A stretch of 44,813 nucleotides of DNA from Armatimonadota bacterium (GCA_018268335.1 JAFDWT010000028.1:1-44813), one strand, 5' to 3'. Positions 31,751-40,258 are shown, counted from the first letter of the stretch. Program-made: numbers and translations. The notes: generated by a model from the sequence alone, not told the origin.

Positions 31751-33016
31751 ATGGGTAGGTTCCGGTCTGCGTTCGTTACAGACCGGCTGCTCCCGGGACT
31801 CTCGGTTCTGCGGCATCGGGACTTCCGTATCTTGTGGGTAGCGGCGTTTGTGTCTTTTACGGGGTCACAGGTTCAAAACGTCGTACAAAGCGACTACGTT
31901 TGGCGATTGACGCATGACCACGAGAAACTGGCGTTTGTCACTTTCTGCAATTTGATCCCTGGCACGTTTTTGTTTCCGTTCATCGGTATTGTCGTTGATC
32001 TGTTTGACAAGCGGTTTGTGCTGGCAGCCACTAACTTTGTCATGGGTATCGGCGCGCTCTACCTGGCGCTGGCGGCATCGGCCGGTTCCTTGAGCTTCCT
32101 GGCGGTCGTCGTCGTGTCGCTGGTCGCCGGCATCGCCCAGACGCTGGAGATGCCGGCGCGGCAGGGGACGTTTCGCAACGCGGTAGGCGGTGAAGACCTG
32201 CCCAAAGCAATCCCGTTGCAGGCTATGACGTTCAACTTTGCCCGTGTCGTCGGGCCGGTGTTGGGTGGAATAGTGGCTGGAGCCCTTGGCGCTGCAGCAT
32301 GTTTCTATGCCAATGCCGTGTCCTTTTTGGCGTTGGTCTGGGCGTCTTTTGCAGTCAAGCCGGGAGAAATCGTGAAAGAGGGCCATGGCCAGCCTATCAA
32401 GGACTTGATCTTTGAAGGAGTCCTTTACACTTTTCGCGACCGATCCTTAAAAACGATTTTCTTTATGGAAGCAGCGACTTCCTTGATCGGGATGCCCTAT
32501 ATGGCGCAGATGCCGGCGGTCGTCACCGAGATGCTGCACGGCGGGCCGCAGATGTTGGGCGCGGCTTACAGCGCCGTTGGAGTCGGTGCCCTCACTGGCT
32601 TGTTCCTTTTGCAATCGATCGCACACTTGCCGCACAAGGCGTTGGTCGTCCGGACGGCGATGTTCAGCTTTTCTGTGGGCTTGGTCACCATGGCGCTGAG
32701 CAAAAACGCCTTCTTGACCTTCGCGGCTCTGACGGTGATGGGAGGCGCGGCGATCATGCAATTCAACACGACTAACACCCTGTTTCAGCTGTTGTCGCCT
32801 GACCGGCTGCGGGGACGCGTCCTCTCTATGCATTTCTGGGCGTTGGCTGGGCTGGCACCGATCGGCACGATGGCGTTTGGCTGGATGGCCAAGAAGACCT
32901 CGCTGCCTGTCGCGATGCTCTGGTGTGGCGGCTTGATGGCGGTGGCCAGCCTCGCGGCCTATTGGGCGCGTGGCACCGTGCGCGAACCGCAGATTGTGGA
33001 AGTTGGAGCCGAGTGA
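31751..33016 (+). CDS. MFS transporter
   Basis: A 421-residue membrane protein of the major facilitator superfamily (MFS_3/enterobactin-exporter-like group). About 12 hydrophobic segments are visible: VAAFVSFTGSQVQNV at the start, FVTFCNLIPGTFLFPFIGIVV, SFLAVVVVSLVAGIAQ, and LSMHFWALAGLAPIGTMAFG near the end. The loop VVDLFDKRFVLAATNF matches the conserved motif A region. Proteins of this group export small molecules; substrate unknown. The stop codon TGA at 33014-33016 lies within the convergent tRNA-Thr gene. Confidence 0.9.
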   Translation: MGRFRSAFVTDRLLPGLSVLRHRDFRILWVAAFVSFTGSQVQNVVQSDYVWRLTHDHEKLAFVTFCNLIPGTFLFPFIGIVVDLFDKRFVLAATNFVMGIGALYLALAASAGSLSFLAVVVVSLVAGIAQTLEMPARQGTFRNAVGGEDLPKAIPLQAMTFNFARVVGPVLGGIVAGALGAAACFYANAVSFLALVWASFAVKPGEIVKEGHGQPIKDLIFEGVLYTFRDRSLKTIFFMEAATSLIGMPYMAQMPAVVTEMLHGGPQMLGAAYSAVGVGALTGLFLLQSIAHLPHKALVVRTAMFSFSVGLVTMALSKNAFLTFAALTVMGGAAIMQFNTTNTLFQLLSPDRLRGRVLSMHFWALAGLAPIGTMAFGWMAKKTSLPVAMLWCGGLMAVASLAAYWARGTVREPQIVEVGAE

Positions 33017-33078
33017 CGGATTTGAACCGACGACCTACCGCTTACAAGGCGGTTGCTCTACCACTGAGCTAACTCGGC
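33004..33078 (-). tRNA. tRNA-Thr (anticodon TGT)
   Basis: A 75-nt tRNA with CCA encoded (33004-33006). Acceptor GCCGAGT/ACTCGGC, discriminator T, D arm GCTC-AGTGGTA-GAGC, anticodon stem ACCGC/GCGGT around CTTGTAA, T arm GTCGG-TTCAAAT-CCGTC with one U-U mismatch. A TACAAT box at 33088-33093 faces it. Its 3' 13 nt overlap the end of the MFS coding sequence. Confidence 0.96.
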
Positions 33079-33105
33079 GCGGGTGATATTGTACTGCGCT
33101 GCAAA

Positions 33106-33142
33106 ACAGTCGCGGCGGACCGGATCGGTCCGCCGCGACTGT
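33106..33142. terminator. 16-bp perfect hairpin between the gene at 33164 and tRNA-Thr
   Basis: ACAGTCGCGGCGGACC (33106-33121) and GGTCCGCCGCGACTGT (33127-33142) pair completely around GGATC. On the minus strand it is followed by TTTTG, so it likely terminates the gene at 33164-33565 ahead of the tRNA. Confidence 0.8.
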
Positions 33143-33163
33143 ATATTGGCTGGTGCCGGGGGG

Positions 33164-33565
33164 TCAGGCCTTGCGGCGGCGGCGGGTTTTGACGAGCTTC
33201 AGGGAGCCGTCGGCGCTATAGGCGATCTTGTGGCCGGCGGGGAGCTTGCTGAGGGCGGCTTGGAGCTCGGCTGGGATCTCAGCGGCCTTCGGAGACCGGG
33301 TGGACGACTTGCGTCCGCGTCGGAAGGAAGAAGCCGCTTTCTCGGCCTCGGCGTCTTCGCTGACCATGCGAAACTCCTTTCCGACGATAGAGAAGATCTC
33401 GGCGCTGGGCGGAATGTGGACGAACAGATAGCCTTCGGACTGCAGCAACCGCGTTTCGAAAGGAAGGGTGTATTTCTTGCCTCGACCGAGGTTCAAAACC
33501 AGAGTGCCTTTTGGGGAAGTACGAAGTTTGAGACCAGCTTTGGTCTTTTCAAGGGATTTTGCCAT
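33164..33565 (-). CDS. hypothetical basic protein
   Basis: A 133-residue protein starting at ATG 33563-33565 (MAKSLEKTKAGLKL); a longer open frame adds 19 unlikely residues. Residues 15-65 are beta-rich (GTLVLNLGRGKKYTLPFETRLLQSEGYLFVHIP). The C-terminal half is strongly basic and low-complexity (SSFRRGRKSSTRSPKAAE), ending KTRRRRKA. The basic tail suggests nucleic-acid binding. No known family. It has its own promoter (33623-33652) and terminator. Confidence 0.7.
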   Translation of the reverse strand: MAKSLEKTKAGLKLRTSPKGTLVLNLGRGKKYTLPFETRLLQSEGYLFVHIPPSAEIFSIVGKEFRMVSEDAEAEKAASSFRRGRKSSTRSPKAAEIPAELQAALSKLPAGHKIAYSADGSLKLVKTRRRRKA

Positions 33566-33622
33566 TTCTAAATTCCGTTTTTCAGGTTGTCGTTGACCGA
33601 CTCTCCTACGGCCTATGGACAA

Positions 33623-33652
33623 ATCCTAGCATTACGGGTTAACGAGAGGCAA
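33623..33652 (-). promoter_or_regulatory. promoter of the basic-protein gene
   Basis: Minus strand -35 TTGCCT (33647-33652), 18-nt spacer, -10 TAGGAT (33623-33628), downstream of the panC stop codon and about 58 nt before the start codon. Confidence 0.5.
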
Positions 33653-33666
33653 GTGTCTGGATGAAA

Positions 33667-34497
33667 TTATTGTATCAAAACATTATCGATCAGCCTGACT
33701 CCAGCAAACCGGACAGCTACGATGATGCGGTGTCCTGCTTCAATTCTTTGGCTTGGGAGCATCGTGGTTGAATCGACGACATCCAGGTAGTCGATGCTCA
33801 TGTTCGTTGATTCTAGTAGGTCTTTGGCATTATGTAGACATAAGTCTATTTCTTTTCTTGTATCTCCCAAAGACAGTGATTGTGCAGCAATCTTAAGAGA
33901 GTGATAAATCTGACTTGCTGACTCTTTGTCAGTCGCAGTCATATAGGCGTTTCGACTGGACATGGCAAGTCCAGAAGGCTCGCGCACCGTTTCGCAGAAC
34001 CGCAGTTCAATCGGAAAGAAGAGGGCGGCCGCCATTGCCCTGATGACAGCGCATTGTTGTAGGTCTTTGAGGCCGAAATAGGCTCGGCAGGGGCCTACGA
34101 TGTGAAAAAGCTTCGCTACGACCGTTGCGACTCCCTCGAAGTGGCCAGGTCTTGCCGCCCCCTCCCATAATGCGCTTGGGCCATCGACTCTTACGACAGC
34201 AGTTTCCGATGTGTAGATTTCGCTCACGGAAGGAATGAACACAACATCAGTGCCTTCCATGTCAGCAAGTTTCAGGTCTTGCTCTTCTTGGCGAGGATAG
34301 CGAGCCAGATCCTCGTTCGGGCCGAATTGTGTTGGATTGACGAATATCGAAAGGACTACGGTCGAGCAGTCCTTGCGGGCTTGACGCAAAAGTGATGCGT
34401 GTCCAGCGTGCAGAGCACCCATTGTCGGTACGAAGCCGAGGTCTGTGAGCGAAGCAAGCTCGCGACGCAATTCGTTGACTGTCCGCAGAATTTTCAC
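33667..34497 (-). CDS. panC: pantothenate synthetase
   Basis: Joins pantoate and beta-alanine with ATP to give pantothenate. 276 residues, standard length. Motifs are GFVPTMGALHAGHASLLRQAR (HIGH-like), VLSIFVNPTQFGPNEDLARYPR, PGHFEGVATVVAKLFHIV, YFGLKDLQQCAVIRAM and the KMSKS-like SGLAMSSRNAYM. The start overlaps the panB stop (ATGA, 34494-34497). The 3' half is noticeably more A+T-rich than neighbours. Confidence 0.96.
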   Translation of the reverse strand: MKILRTVNELRRELASLTDLGFVPTMGALHAGHASLLRQARKDCSTVVLSIFVNPTQFGPNEDLARYPRQEEQDLKLADMEGTDVVFIPSVSEIYTSETAVVRVDGPSALWEGAARPGHFEGVATVVAKLFHIVGPCRAYFGLKDLQQCAVIRAMAAALFFPIELRFCETVREPSGLAMSSRNAYMTATDKESASQIYHSLKIAAQSLSLGDTRKEIDLCLHNAKDLLESTNMSIDYLDVVDSTTMLPSQRIEAGHRIIVAVRFAGVRLIDNVLIQ

Positions 34498-35306
34498 GCG
34501 CTGTTCTCTGGCCCTGGGAAGCTGCCGCCCCGCACGGCGACTGCATATGCCTTAGCGGCTCGCTTAAAGGACGACCTTCCGTTCGTGAACGCGCGAGCAT
34601 GACGGTACACACGGTCTGACAACCCCATTACGTCGTGAAAAACTTGGATCTCACCGTCACAGTGAGGCCCTGCGCCGATGCCGATGGTCGGCATCGTCAG
34701 TTCTGCAGTCAGTAGAGCAGCGAACTCGGCAGGCACAAGCTCGACGACAACGGCGAATGCTCCGGCCTGTTCCATACGCTTGGCCACCGCCAGCACCTGA
34801 TTGGCACCGTCCCCTTTTCCTTGCACGCGATGTCCGCCGAACAGATGCACAGATTGGGGCGTGAAGCCCACATGGGCCATGACGGGTATGCCGGCTTTGA
34901 CCAAGGCGGCACAGACGTCGGGGTAGTCACCTTCTAGTTTGACTGCCTCAGCACCATCTTTCATCAGACGGACCGCATTTCGGACGCCGTCCGGCACGCA
35001 TTCGTTGTAGGAGCCAAACGGCATGTCGGCGACGAGCAAAGGGCCGTTGACGGCCCGACGAACGGCGCGCAGGTGGTGGCAGACCTCGTCCACCGTCACA
35101 GGCAGCGTCGAATCGTAGCCGAGGACTGTGTTACCCAGTGAGTCGCCTACCAAGACGACGTCGACACCGGCCTCGGAGGCGATGGCAGCTGAAGTGACGT
35201 CATAGGCGGTCAGGCAGACGATGCGCTTGCCGCTGCCCTTCATGGCATAGACGACCGGGGCGGTGACTCTGGCGGTCATTGCGGACGAGTGTACCGACCG
35301 GGGCAT
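34494..35306 (-). CDS. panB: 3-methyl-2-oxobutanoate hydroxymethyltransferase
   Basis: Transfers a one-carbon unit from methylene-tetrahydrofolate to ketoisovalerate, the first committed step of pantothenate synthesis. The (beta/alpha)8 core is intact: KRIVCLTAYDVTSAAIASEAG, VVLVGDSLGNTVLGYDSTLPVT, PLLVADMPFGSY, VMAHVGFTPQSVHLFGG and IGIGAGPHCDGEIQVFHD. 270 residues from ATG 35304-35306, 6 nt after the peroxiredoxin gene. That ATG lies in a small hairpin; the next ATG at 35279 fits family length equally well. Coupled to panC by ATGA overlap. Confidence 0.95.
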   Translation of the reverse strand: MPRSVHSSAMTARVTAPVVYAMKGSGKRIVCLTAYDVTSAAIASEAGVDVVLVGDSLGNTVLGYDSTLPVTVDEVCHHLRAVRRAVNGPLLVADMPFGSYNECVPDGVRNAVRLMKDGAEAVKLEGDYPDVCAALVKAGIPVMAHVGFTPQSVHLFGGHRVQGKGDGANQVLAVAKRMEQAGAFAVVVELVPAEFAALLTAELTMPTIGIGAGPHCDGEIQVFHDVMGLSDRVYRHARAFTNGRSSFKRAAKAYAVAVRGGSFPGPENSA

Positions 35307-35312
35307 TGTCGG

Positions 35313-35765
35313 TCAGGAGCCGAGGGCAGCGGCGACTTCGGCGGCGTGTCCGGCGGGCTTGACTTTTTCCCAGACATGGGTGACGGTCCCGTTTTCGTCT
35401 ACGGCAAAAGTCGTGCGGGCGACTCCCATGTAGGTTTTGCCGTACATCGACTTTTCCGCCCAAACTCCCACGGCGTTGCACAGAGCTTGCTCGGTGTCAG
35501 CTAGTAAGGGGAATGGCAGGGAGAACTTGTCGGCGAATTTCTTGTGGCTTTTGGTGCTGTCGGGGCTGACACCAAAGATCAGGTAACCGTCCGCTTTGGG
35601 TGCCAGGTCGCGAAATTCGCAAGACTCAGTCGTGCAGCCGGGGGTGTCGTCCTTAGGATAGAAGTAGACGACGAATTTCTTGCCTTGGAGACCGGCAAGG
35701 GTATGTGTTTGGCCGTTCTGGTCTTGTAGTGAGAAATCTGGGAACGGAGAACCGACTTGCAGCAT
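35313..35765 (-). CDS. bcp: thiol peroxidase of the BCP/PrxQ type
   Basis: A 150-residue peroxiredoxin that reduces hydroperoxides. The peroxidatic Cys44 and resolving Cys49 are in YPKDDTPGCTTESCEF, the BCP arrangement. VARTTFAVDENGTVTHVW is the conserved C-terminal part. The length is typical. It sits in a minus-strand run between the GNAT gene (24 nt) and panB (6 nt), probably co-transcribed. Confidence 0.95.
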   Translation of the reverse strand: MLQVGSPFPDFSLQDQNGQTHTLAGLQGKKFVVYFYPKDDTPGCTTESCEFRDLAPKADGYLIFGVSPDSTKSHKKFADKFSLPFPLLADTEQALCNAVGVWAEKSMYGKTYMGVARTTFAVDENGTVTHVWEKVKPAGHAAEVAAALGS

Positions 35766-35789
35766 GGCGACACATTCAGCTTGACGAGT

Positions 35790-36281
35790 TCAGGGCTTAC
35801 CGTGGGCCAAATGTCCGATATCGTCGCCCGAAAGGCGGAAAACCGTCCACTCGTCCATGGGCACAGCTCCCAGCGATTTGTAGAAATCTATAGACGGCGT
35901 GTTCCAGTCGAGCACAGACCATTCAAACCTGGCGCAACCATGGTCGTGGGCGAACTTGGCGACGTGGCTGATCAGGGCTTTGCCGTAGCCCTTACCTCGT
36001 TTGTCTGGCAGGACAAACAGGTCTTCGAGATAGACGCCAGGCTTGCACAGGAATGTGGAAAAGTTGAAGAACCAGAGGGCGAATCCAGCCGGTACACCAT
36101 CCTCTTCTAGAATCGCCGCAAAGGCTTTCGGACGATCACCGAACAGGTTGTCGTGAAGTAGTTCTGGTGTGCCAGATACTTGGTGAAGTAGCCGTTCGTA
36201 TTCGGCTAAACCAGAAATCAGGTTCAAAAGTGTCGAAATGTCGCCGGGCTCAGCCGGGCGCACTTGCACACTGGTGGACAT
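35790..36281 (-). CDS. GNAT-family N-acetyltransferase (diamine-acetyltransferase-like)
   Basis: A 163-residue acetyl-CoA-dependent acyltransferase. The GNAT core is VYLEDLFVLPDKRGKGYGKALISHVAKFA, with the acetyl-CoA loop RGKGYG, then CARFEWSVLDWNTPSIDFYKSLGA. The GLAEYERL N-terminal motif and FFNFSTFLCKPGVYLEDL match the spermidine/spermine acetyltransferase subgroup, whose members acetylate polyamines or thialysine. First gene of the likely GNAT-bcp-panB-panC unit. Confidence 0.9.
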   Translation of the reverse strand: MSTSVQVRPAEPGDISTLLNLISGLAEYERLLHQVSGTPELLHDNLFGDRPKAFAAILEEDGVPAGFALWFFNFSTFLCKPGVYLEDLFVLPDKRGKGYGKALISHVAKFAHDHGCARFEWSVLDWNTPSIDFYKSLGAVPMDEWTVFRLSGDDIGHLAHGKP

Positions 36282-36302
36282 GGGGCCAGTGTGGCCGAGA
36301 TG

Positions 36303-36611
36303 TCAGGCTTCGATGTCGAAGGGGCGGCGGAACAGGGACTTGATCCTGTGGAAAACTCGTTGGAAAACGTTGTGCTTGCACTCAACTGCACGGTTTCGCG
36401 CCAGACCCGGGCACTTGCGGACGATTTCGTCCAGCTGCGTTTCAACGACGATCGGGTCGTCGTCAAAGGCGCCCTGCCACGAGCAGACGAAGCACTCTTC
36501 GTTCTCGATGACGTTCAGTGCCCCGCAGAGCGGGCAGACAACAAAGTTCTCGGCTGCCATACGGCGCTTGATGACCAAGAAGGTCGTGGGGGTGACTCGT
36601 CGTAGTGGCAT
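36303..36611 (-). CDS. small zinc-ribbon protein
   Basis: About 102 residues from ATG 36609-36611 (another ATG at 36558-36560 would give 85). Two CxxC knuckles, CPLCG and CFVC, 14 residues apart form a zinc ribbon. An acidic stretch follows (FDDDPIVVETQLDEIVRKC), then a basic amphipathic C-terminus (NVFQRVFHRIKSLFRRPF). No specific family. It lies 21 nt upstream of the GNAT gene, and could lead that operon. Confidence 0.65.
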   Translation of the reverse strand: MPLRRVTPTTFLVIKRRMAAENFVVCPLCGALNVIENEECFVCSWQGAFDDDPIVVETQLDEIVRKCPGLARNRAVECKHNVFQRVFHRIKSLFRRPFDIEA

Positions 36612-36661
36612 TGTCCATTGCAAAAATCGGTCTGGCGGACTGCTAACCTTACGGGGACTCT

Positions 36662-37504
36662 GTGCTGGACTCTAGGAACTTGCTTGAGGTTTTGACGTGG
36701 GGAGCGGGAGAGGGGCTCTATAGAGACTCTGTGGGACGCCGAGTGGTGCTGGACGTGGAGGGCCAGGTGGCCCAATGGGGCGGCTCGCCAGGCGTCTCAC
36801 AGGCACCGGAAACGACCGACGCCTTGGTCTTGGTGGCGGACAGGGGAGAAGCAGTCCACGCTTGGGCGTTGACTGGGCCGCTGCCAGTCCTCGGTGTGGG
36901 ACTCAAGGTCAGCAGTTCGGTCAGCGGGCCGTGCTGGCTTTCCAGCGTTTTTGGATTGAGGTGCCTTGACGGGCAGGTGGTTAGCCCGGTCGATGTTCCA
37001 TTGGTGCCGGTGTTCTGGGGGGCGCAGTTCGAGTCTGCGCTCACGCACCCCGTGGACCAAGAGATGGTCGAAGTTGGTGGGCCGGACTTTGAGCTTTCGG
37101 ATCGACTGGCGGACCTTGGGTGGGTCGTGAAATCGGCCACCAAGCCGGCGCGTTTGAGCAGTTCCTTTGCCGACGGGACGCAGTGGGAAGCGGACCACAT
37201 CGCCCATCTCGGGCCTGCTAGCTGGGACGTCTATAGCTCCGGTGACTCAGGGTTGATACTGGAGAAGGTCTATGACCGGTTCCATGGTCTGCAGCGGGCT
37301 CGAGTGCTGGTCGATGGCGAGCTTGTCGGCATCTGGCAGGCGATGGCTGGTGACCGGGTGTCGCGGTGGGGGCGGGCTCGGTTTGGTCTGCCGCCCGGGC
37401 TGCCTGGCCGGTTTCGTTTGACCATAGACCCCTTGCCAGGAACTCCTTTGTGGGATGTGGCTCGATATGTGGTCTGGGAACTTCGGGGTAGGGCCACGGG
37501 TTGA
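36662..37504 (+). CDS. hypothetical protein
   Basis: A 280-residue soluble protein of unknown family, starting at GTG 36662. It is rich in Val, Gly, Trp and Asp, with likely beta-strand repeats (VVLDVEGQVAQWGG, DALVLVADRGEAVHAWALTG, SSFADGTQWEADHIAHLG). No Cys clusters or membrane helices. It is divergent from the zinc-ribbon gene, and ends about 65 bp before the next gene. Confidence 0.65.
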   Translation: MLDSRNLLEVLTWGAGEGLYRDSVGRRVVLDVEGQVAQWGGSPGVSQAPETTDALVLVADRGEAVHAWALTGPLPVLGVGLKVSSSVSGPCWLSSVFGLRCLDGQVVSPVDVPLVPVFWGAQFESALTHPVDQEMVEVGGPDFELSDRLADLGWVVKSATKPARLSSSFADGTQWEADHIAHLGPASWDVYSSGDSGLILEKVYDRFHGLQRARVLVDGELVGIWQAMAGDRVSRWGRARFGLPPGLPGRFRLTIDPLPGTPLWDVARYVVWELRGRATG

Positions 37505-37539
37505 ACCTCCAGGTGATGGGCCTGGTGGTCCAAATCGTC

Positions 37540-37545
37540 TATAAT
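37540..37545 (+). promoter_or_regulatory. consensus -10 box ahead of the exported protein gene
   Basis: A perfect TATAAT 24 nt before ATG 37570, without a recognisable -35 at 16-18 nt. Confidence 0.4.
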
Positions 37546-37569
37546 CGTGGGTCGAGAGGCTGATCAGGC

Positions 37570-38127
37570 ATGTTGAAGTCGATGCGCAGTTTGTTTTTGG
37601 CGGGAGCACTGGCCGCCACCGCCCTGGCTGGCGCCCAAGCGGCGACGCCGGAGCAGATGGGTGAGTTCGCGGGCAAGCCCAACATGGGCGTCTTGCACCT
37701 GCAGGCGAACCTGGGCAGCTTCAAATCCATCGACGGCAAGGGTCGTTTCGATGTCTCCTTCACTGGCACGGTGCTCCTGGCCAACTACAGCGGTAAGGCG
37801 CTGCAAATTTCGGGCAACGTCCGCAAAGAATACGACGACAAGGGTCGCCTAGTCTACTTCGGTACTGGTCGAATCGTCGCCAGCGGCGAGTGGCGCGGTT
37901 TGCAGTGGTTCGGCAAGGACATGCACGCGGTCTGGTATGGCAGCGGCGTCATCCGGGTCGCGGGTGAGTTCGACCGCAATTTCAAGACGGGTGACTACTG
38001 GTACGACATTGCTGACGAGAAGCAGGCGTTTCCGGCCACCAGCGTCATGACGGTCTATGTGCCGAAACCCGACTTCACAGGTACCACCTCGGCGGTGCCT
38101 CGCGAGCGCAAGAAAGGCGGAGGCTAG
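37570..38127 (+). CDS. exported hypothetical protein
   Basis: A 185-residue protein with a clean Sec signal peptide (MLKSMRSLFLAGALAATALAGAQA, cleavage after AQA about residue 24). The mature part is a beta-rich single domain (HLQANLGSFKSIDGKGRFDVS, GTVLLANYSGKALQISGNV, WYGSGVIRVAGEFDR), ending in a basic RERKKGGG tail. I do not recognise a family; strand patterns resemble bactofilin- or OmpA-like beta repeats only loosely. Followed 10 nt later by the exonuclease gene. Confidence 0.75.
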   Translation: MLKSMRSLFLAGALAATALAGAQAATPEQMGEFAGKPNMGVLHLQANLGSFKSIDGKGRFDVSFTGTVLLANYSGKALQISGNVRKEYDDKGRLVYFGTGRIVASGEWRGLQWFGKDMHAVWYGSGVIRVAGEFDRNFKTGDYWYDIADEKQAFPATSVMTVYVPKPDFTGTTSAVPRERKKGGG

Positions 38128-38136
38128 GCGCGGCTG

Positions 38137-38910
38137 GTGCTGAGGAGCACCTTTTGCCACGTGCCCGGCATCGGCACGACTACCGAGAAGACCCTGTGGA
38201 GCCAGGGTTGCACGACTTGGGACATCTATTTGTCTGATCCGGCTAGTTGGAGTGTCGGCAGCGCTGACCGTCAGCTGGTTTTGGACATGCTCCAGTGGTC
38301 CACAGAGGCGCTTGAGAAGCGCGACCACCGTTTTTTCTCCGAAGCCCTTGGGCTGCGTGATTCGTGGCGTGCCTGGCCAGAGTTCCAAGACCGGATGCTC
38401 TATCTGGACATTGAGACCGACGGCGGCAACCTGGGTGCCTCGATCACGATGGTGGGGCTGTACGACGGCGACGACTTCACCTGTCTAGTGAAAGGCGTCG
38501 ATCTGGAACGGTTCCCCGAGCATATGGAGACCTGTGGCATGATCGTCACCTTTTTTGGGGCGGGGTTCGATGTGCCGATGCTGAAGAAGGCCTTTCCGGC
38601 CGTCCCGTTCAACCAAATCCACCTAGATTTGTGTCCGGCGTTCAAGAACCTCGGCATCAAGGGCGGGCTGAAGAAGATCGAGAAGCAGCTCGGCATTTGG
38701 CGCGGCGACGACACCGACGGGCTGACGGGGATGGACGCCATCCGCCTGTGGCGGATGCACCAGCTGGGCAACGAGGAGGCCCTGCGGGTGCTCATCGCCT
38801 ATAACAAGGAAGACGTCGTGAACATGAAGGCCCTGGCCCAAATCGCCTATGACCGGCTGAAGCGGGCGGCTTTGGGTGAGGCTGGTCTATCCAGCCTGGA
38901 TACTCCATAG
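38137..38910 (+). CDS. DEDD-type 3'-5' exonuclease (YprB-like ribonuclease H fold)
   Basis: A 257-residue nuclease from GTG 38137. The N-terminal 30 residues (FCHVPGIGTTTEKTLWSQGC) resemble a helix-hairpin-helix DNA-binding segment. The ribonuclease H-like domain starts at about 87: LYLDIETDGG with Asp91 and Glu93, then FFGAGFDVPMLKKAFP and HLDLCPAFK, ending IAYNKEDVVNMKALAQIAYDRL with the last Asp. All four DEDD acidic residues appear present. Expected to degrade single-stranded nucleic acid. The 3' end is near lysA (47 nt before its ATG). Confidence 0.85.
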   Translation: MLRSTFCHVPGIGTTTEKTLWSQGCTTWDIYLSDPASWSVGSADRQLVLDMLQWSTEALEKRDHRFFSEALGLRDSWRAWPEFQDRMLYLDIETDGGNLGASITMVGLYDGDDFTCLVKGVDLERFPEHMETCGMIVTFFGAGFDVPMLKKAFPAVPFNQIHLDLCPAFKNLGIKGGLKKIEKQLGIWRGDDTDGLTGMDAIRLWRMHQLGNEEALRVLIAYNKEDVVNMKALAQIAYDRLKRAALGEAGLSSLDTP

Positions 38911-38956
38911 CGGAAGTGTCCCGGGTCGGCCAGCTTCAAACGGCATAATCTGCCTC

Positions 38957-40258
38957 ATGCCGACCGGAACCGCGACCGAAACCCGCCTCGTCTTGACCGA
39001 CGACCAGGTGCGCGGGCTGGCGAAACTCGGCACGCCTCTTTATGTCATCGACGAGGGACATTTGCGCCGTCGGATTCGGCGGTATCTAGCGGCGTTCAAG
39101 TCGGCGTGGCCGAACAGTGAATTGACCTTTGCCAGCAAGGCGAATTCGACTCTGGCAGTTGTCAAGATCGCGTATCAAGAGGGGCTGCTGATCGACGTGG
39201 CTAGCGAGGGAGAACTGCGGGCGGCGCTCAAGGCTGGGGTGCCGGCTAGCCGTTGCCACCTGCACGGCAACAACAAGAAGCCAGGCGAGATCCGCTTCGC
39301 CATTGAGCAGGGGATCAACCAGATTGTCGTCGATAACTTTGAGGAGATCGAGCTTATCGGCGGTTTGGAAGGCAAGAAGCCGGACATTATGATCCGCCTG
39401 GCACCAGGGGTCGACCCGAAGACGCACGCCAAGATCAGCACGGGACAGGCCGACACCAAGTTCGGGTTCAACATCGCCGACGGTTCGGGCGAGAAGGCGC
39501 TGCTGCGCTGTTTGGAGTTGGGGCTAGATGTCAAGGGCTATCACTGTCATGTAGGGTCGCAGCTTTTAGACCCCGAGGCGCAGGTGAGTGGCGGGGAACT
39601 CCTGGCGCAGTTCGCGACCGACATGAAGGCGAAGCACGGCTATGAGACGCAGGTCATCAATGTCGGCGGTGGCCTGGGTGTGCACTATGTCGGTGACGCG
39701 GTGCCGTTGTCGGTCGAGGAGTACTGTCGGCAGCTGGTCGCTTCGATCAGCAAGGCTTTGGAGCCGAGCGGGCTCAGGCCCATGCTCGTCCAGGAGCCGG
39801 GCCGGTCGATCATCGGCGAGAGCGGCGTGACGCTGTACGAGGTGGGTGTCGTCAAGACGGTACCGAGCCCGACCAAGGGGCATCGCGTCTATGTCGCCGT
39901 CGACGGCGGACTGAGCGACAACCCGCGGCCCGTGATGTACGGGTCCAAATACGATTTGGTCGCCACCAGCGGCGACGGGCGCACCTTCGGGCCAACAAGG
40001 CCGACCACGGTCAGTGGCAAGCACTGCGAGACCGACATGCTGTTCGAGGACGTGATGTTGCCGGAAGACCTGCGGCCAGGCGACTTTGTCCAAGTCCTGG
40101 TGACTGGCGCGTATAACAGTGCGATGGCCAGCAACTACAACCGGTACCAGCGGCCCGGCACCGCGCTCGTCCGCGAGAGCGGGGAAGCCGTGCTGGTGCA
40201 GCGGCCCGAGTCGTGGGACGAGATGTTCGCGCGGGAGATTCTGCCGGAGGGCTTGTGA
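38957..40258 (+). CDS. lysA: diaminopimelate decarboxylase
   Basis: Converts meso-diaminopimelate to lysine with PLP. 433 residues from ATG 38957; an upstream frame extension overlaps the exonuclease gene and is unlikely. FASKAN contains the PLP Lys61. GYHCHVGSQL, NVGGGLGVHY, VQEPGRSIIGESG (EPGR phosphate-binding motif), FGPTRPTTVSGKHCETDM and VTGAYNSAMASNYNRY are conserved. The stop overlaps the next gene (GTGA). A CATAAT box at 38944-38949 may be a -10. Confidence 0.96.
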   Translation: MPTGTATETRLVLTDDQVRGLAKLGTPLYVIDEGHLRRRIRRYLAAFKSAWPNSELTFASKANSTLAVVKIAYQEGLLIDVASEGELRAALKAGVPASRCHLHGNNKKPGEIRFAIEQGINQIVVDNFEEIELIGGLEGKKPDIMIRLAPGVDPKTHAKISTGQADTKFGFNIADGSGEKALLRCLELGLDVKGYHCHVGSQLLDPEAQVSGGELLAQFATDMKAKHGYETQVINVGGGLGVHYVGDAVPLSVEEYCRQLVASISKALEPSGLRPMLVQEPGRSIIGESGVTLYEVGVVKTVPSPTKGHRVYVAVDGGLSDNPRPVMYGSKYDLVATSGDGRTFGPTRPTTVSGKHCETDMLFEDVMLPEDLRPGDFVQVLVTGAYNSAMASNYNRYQRPGTALVRESGEAVLVQRPESWDEMFAREILPEGL

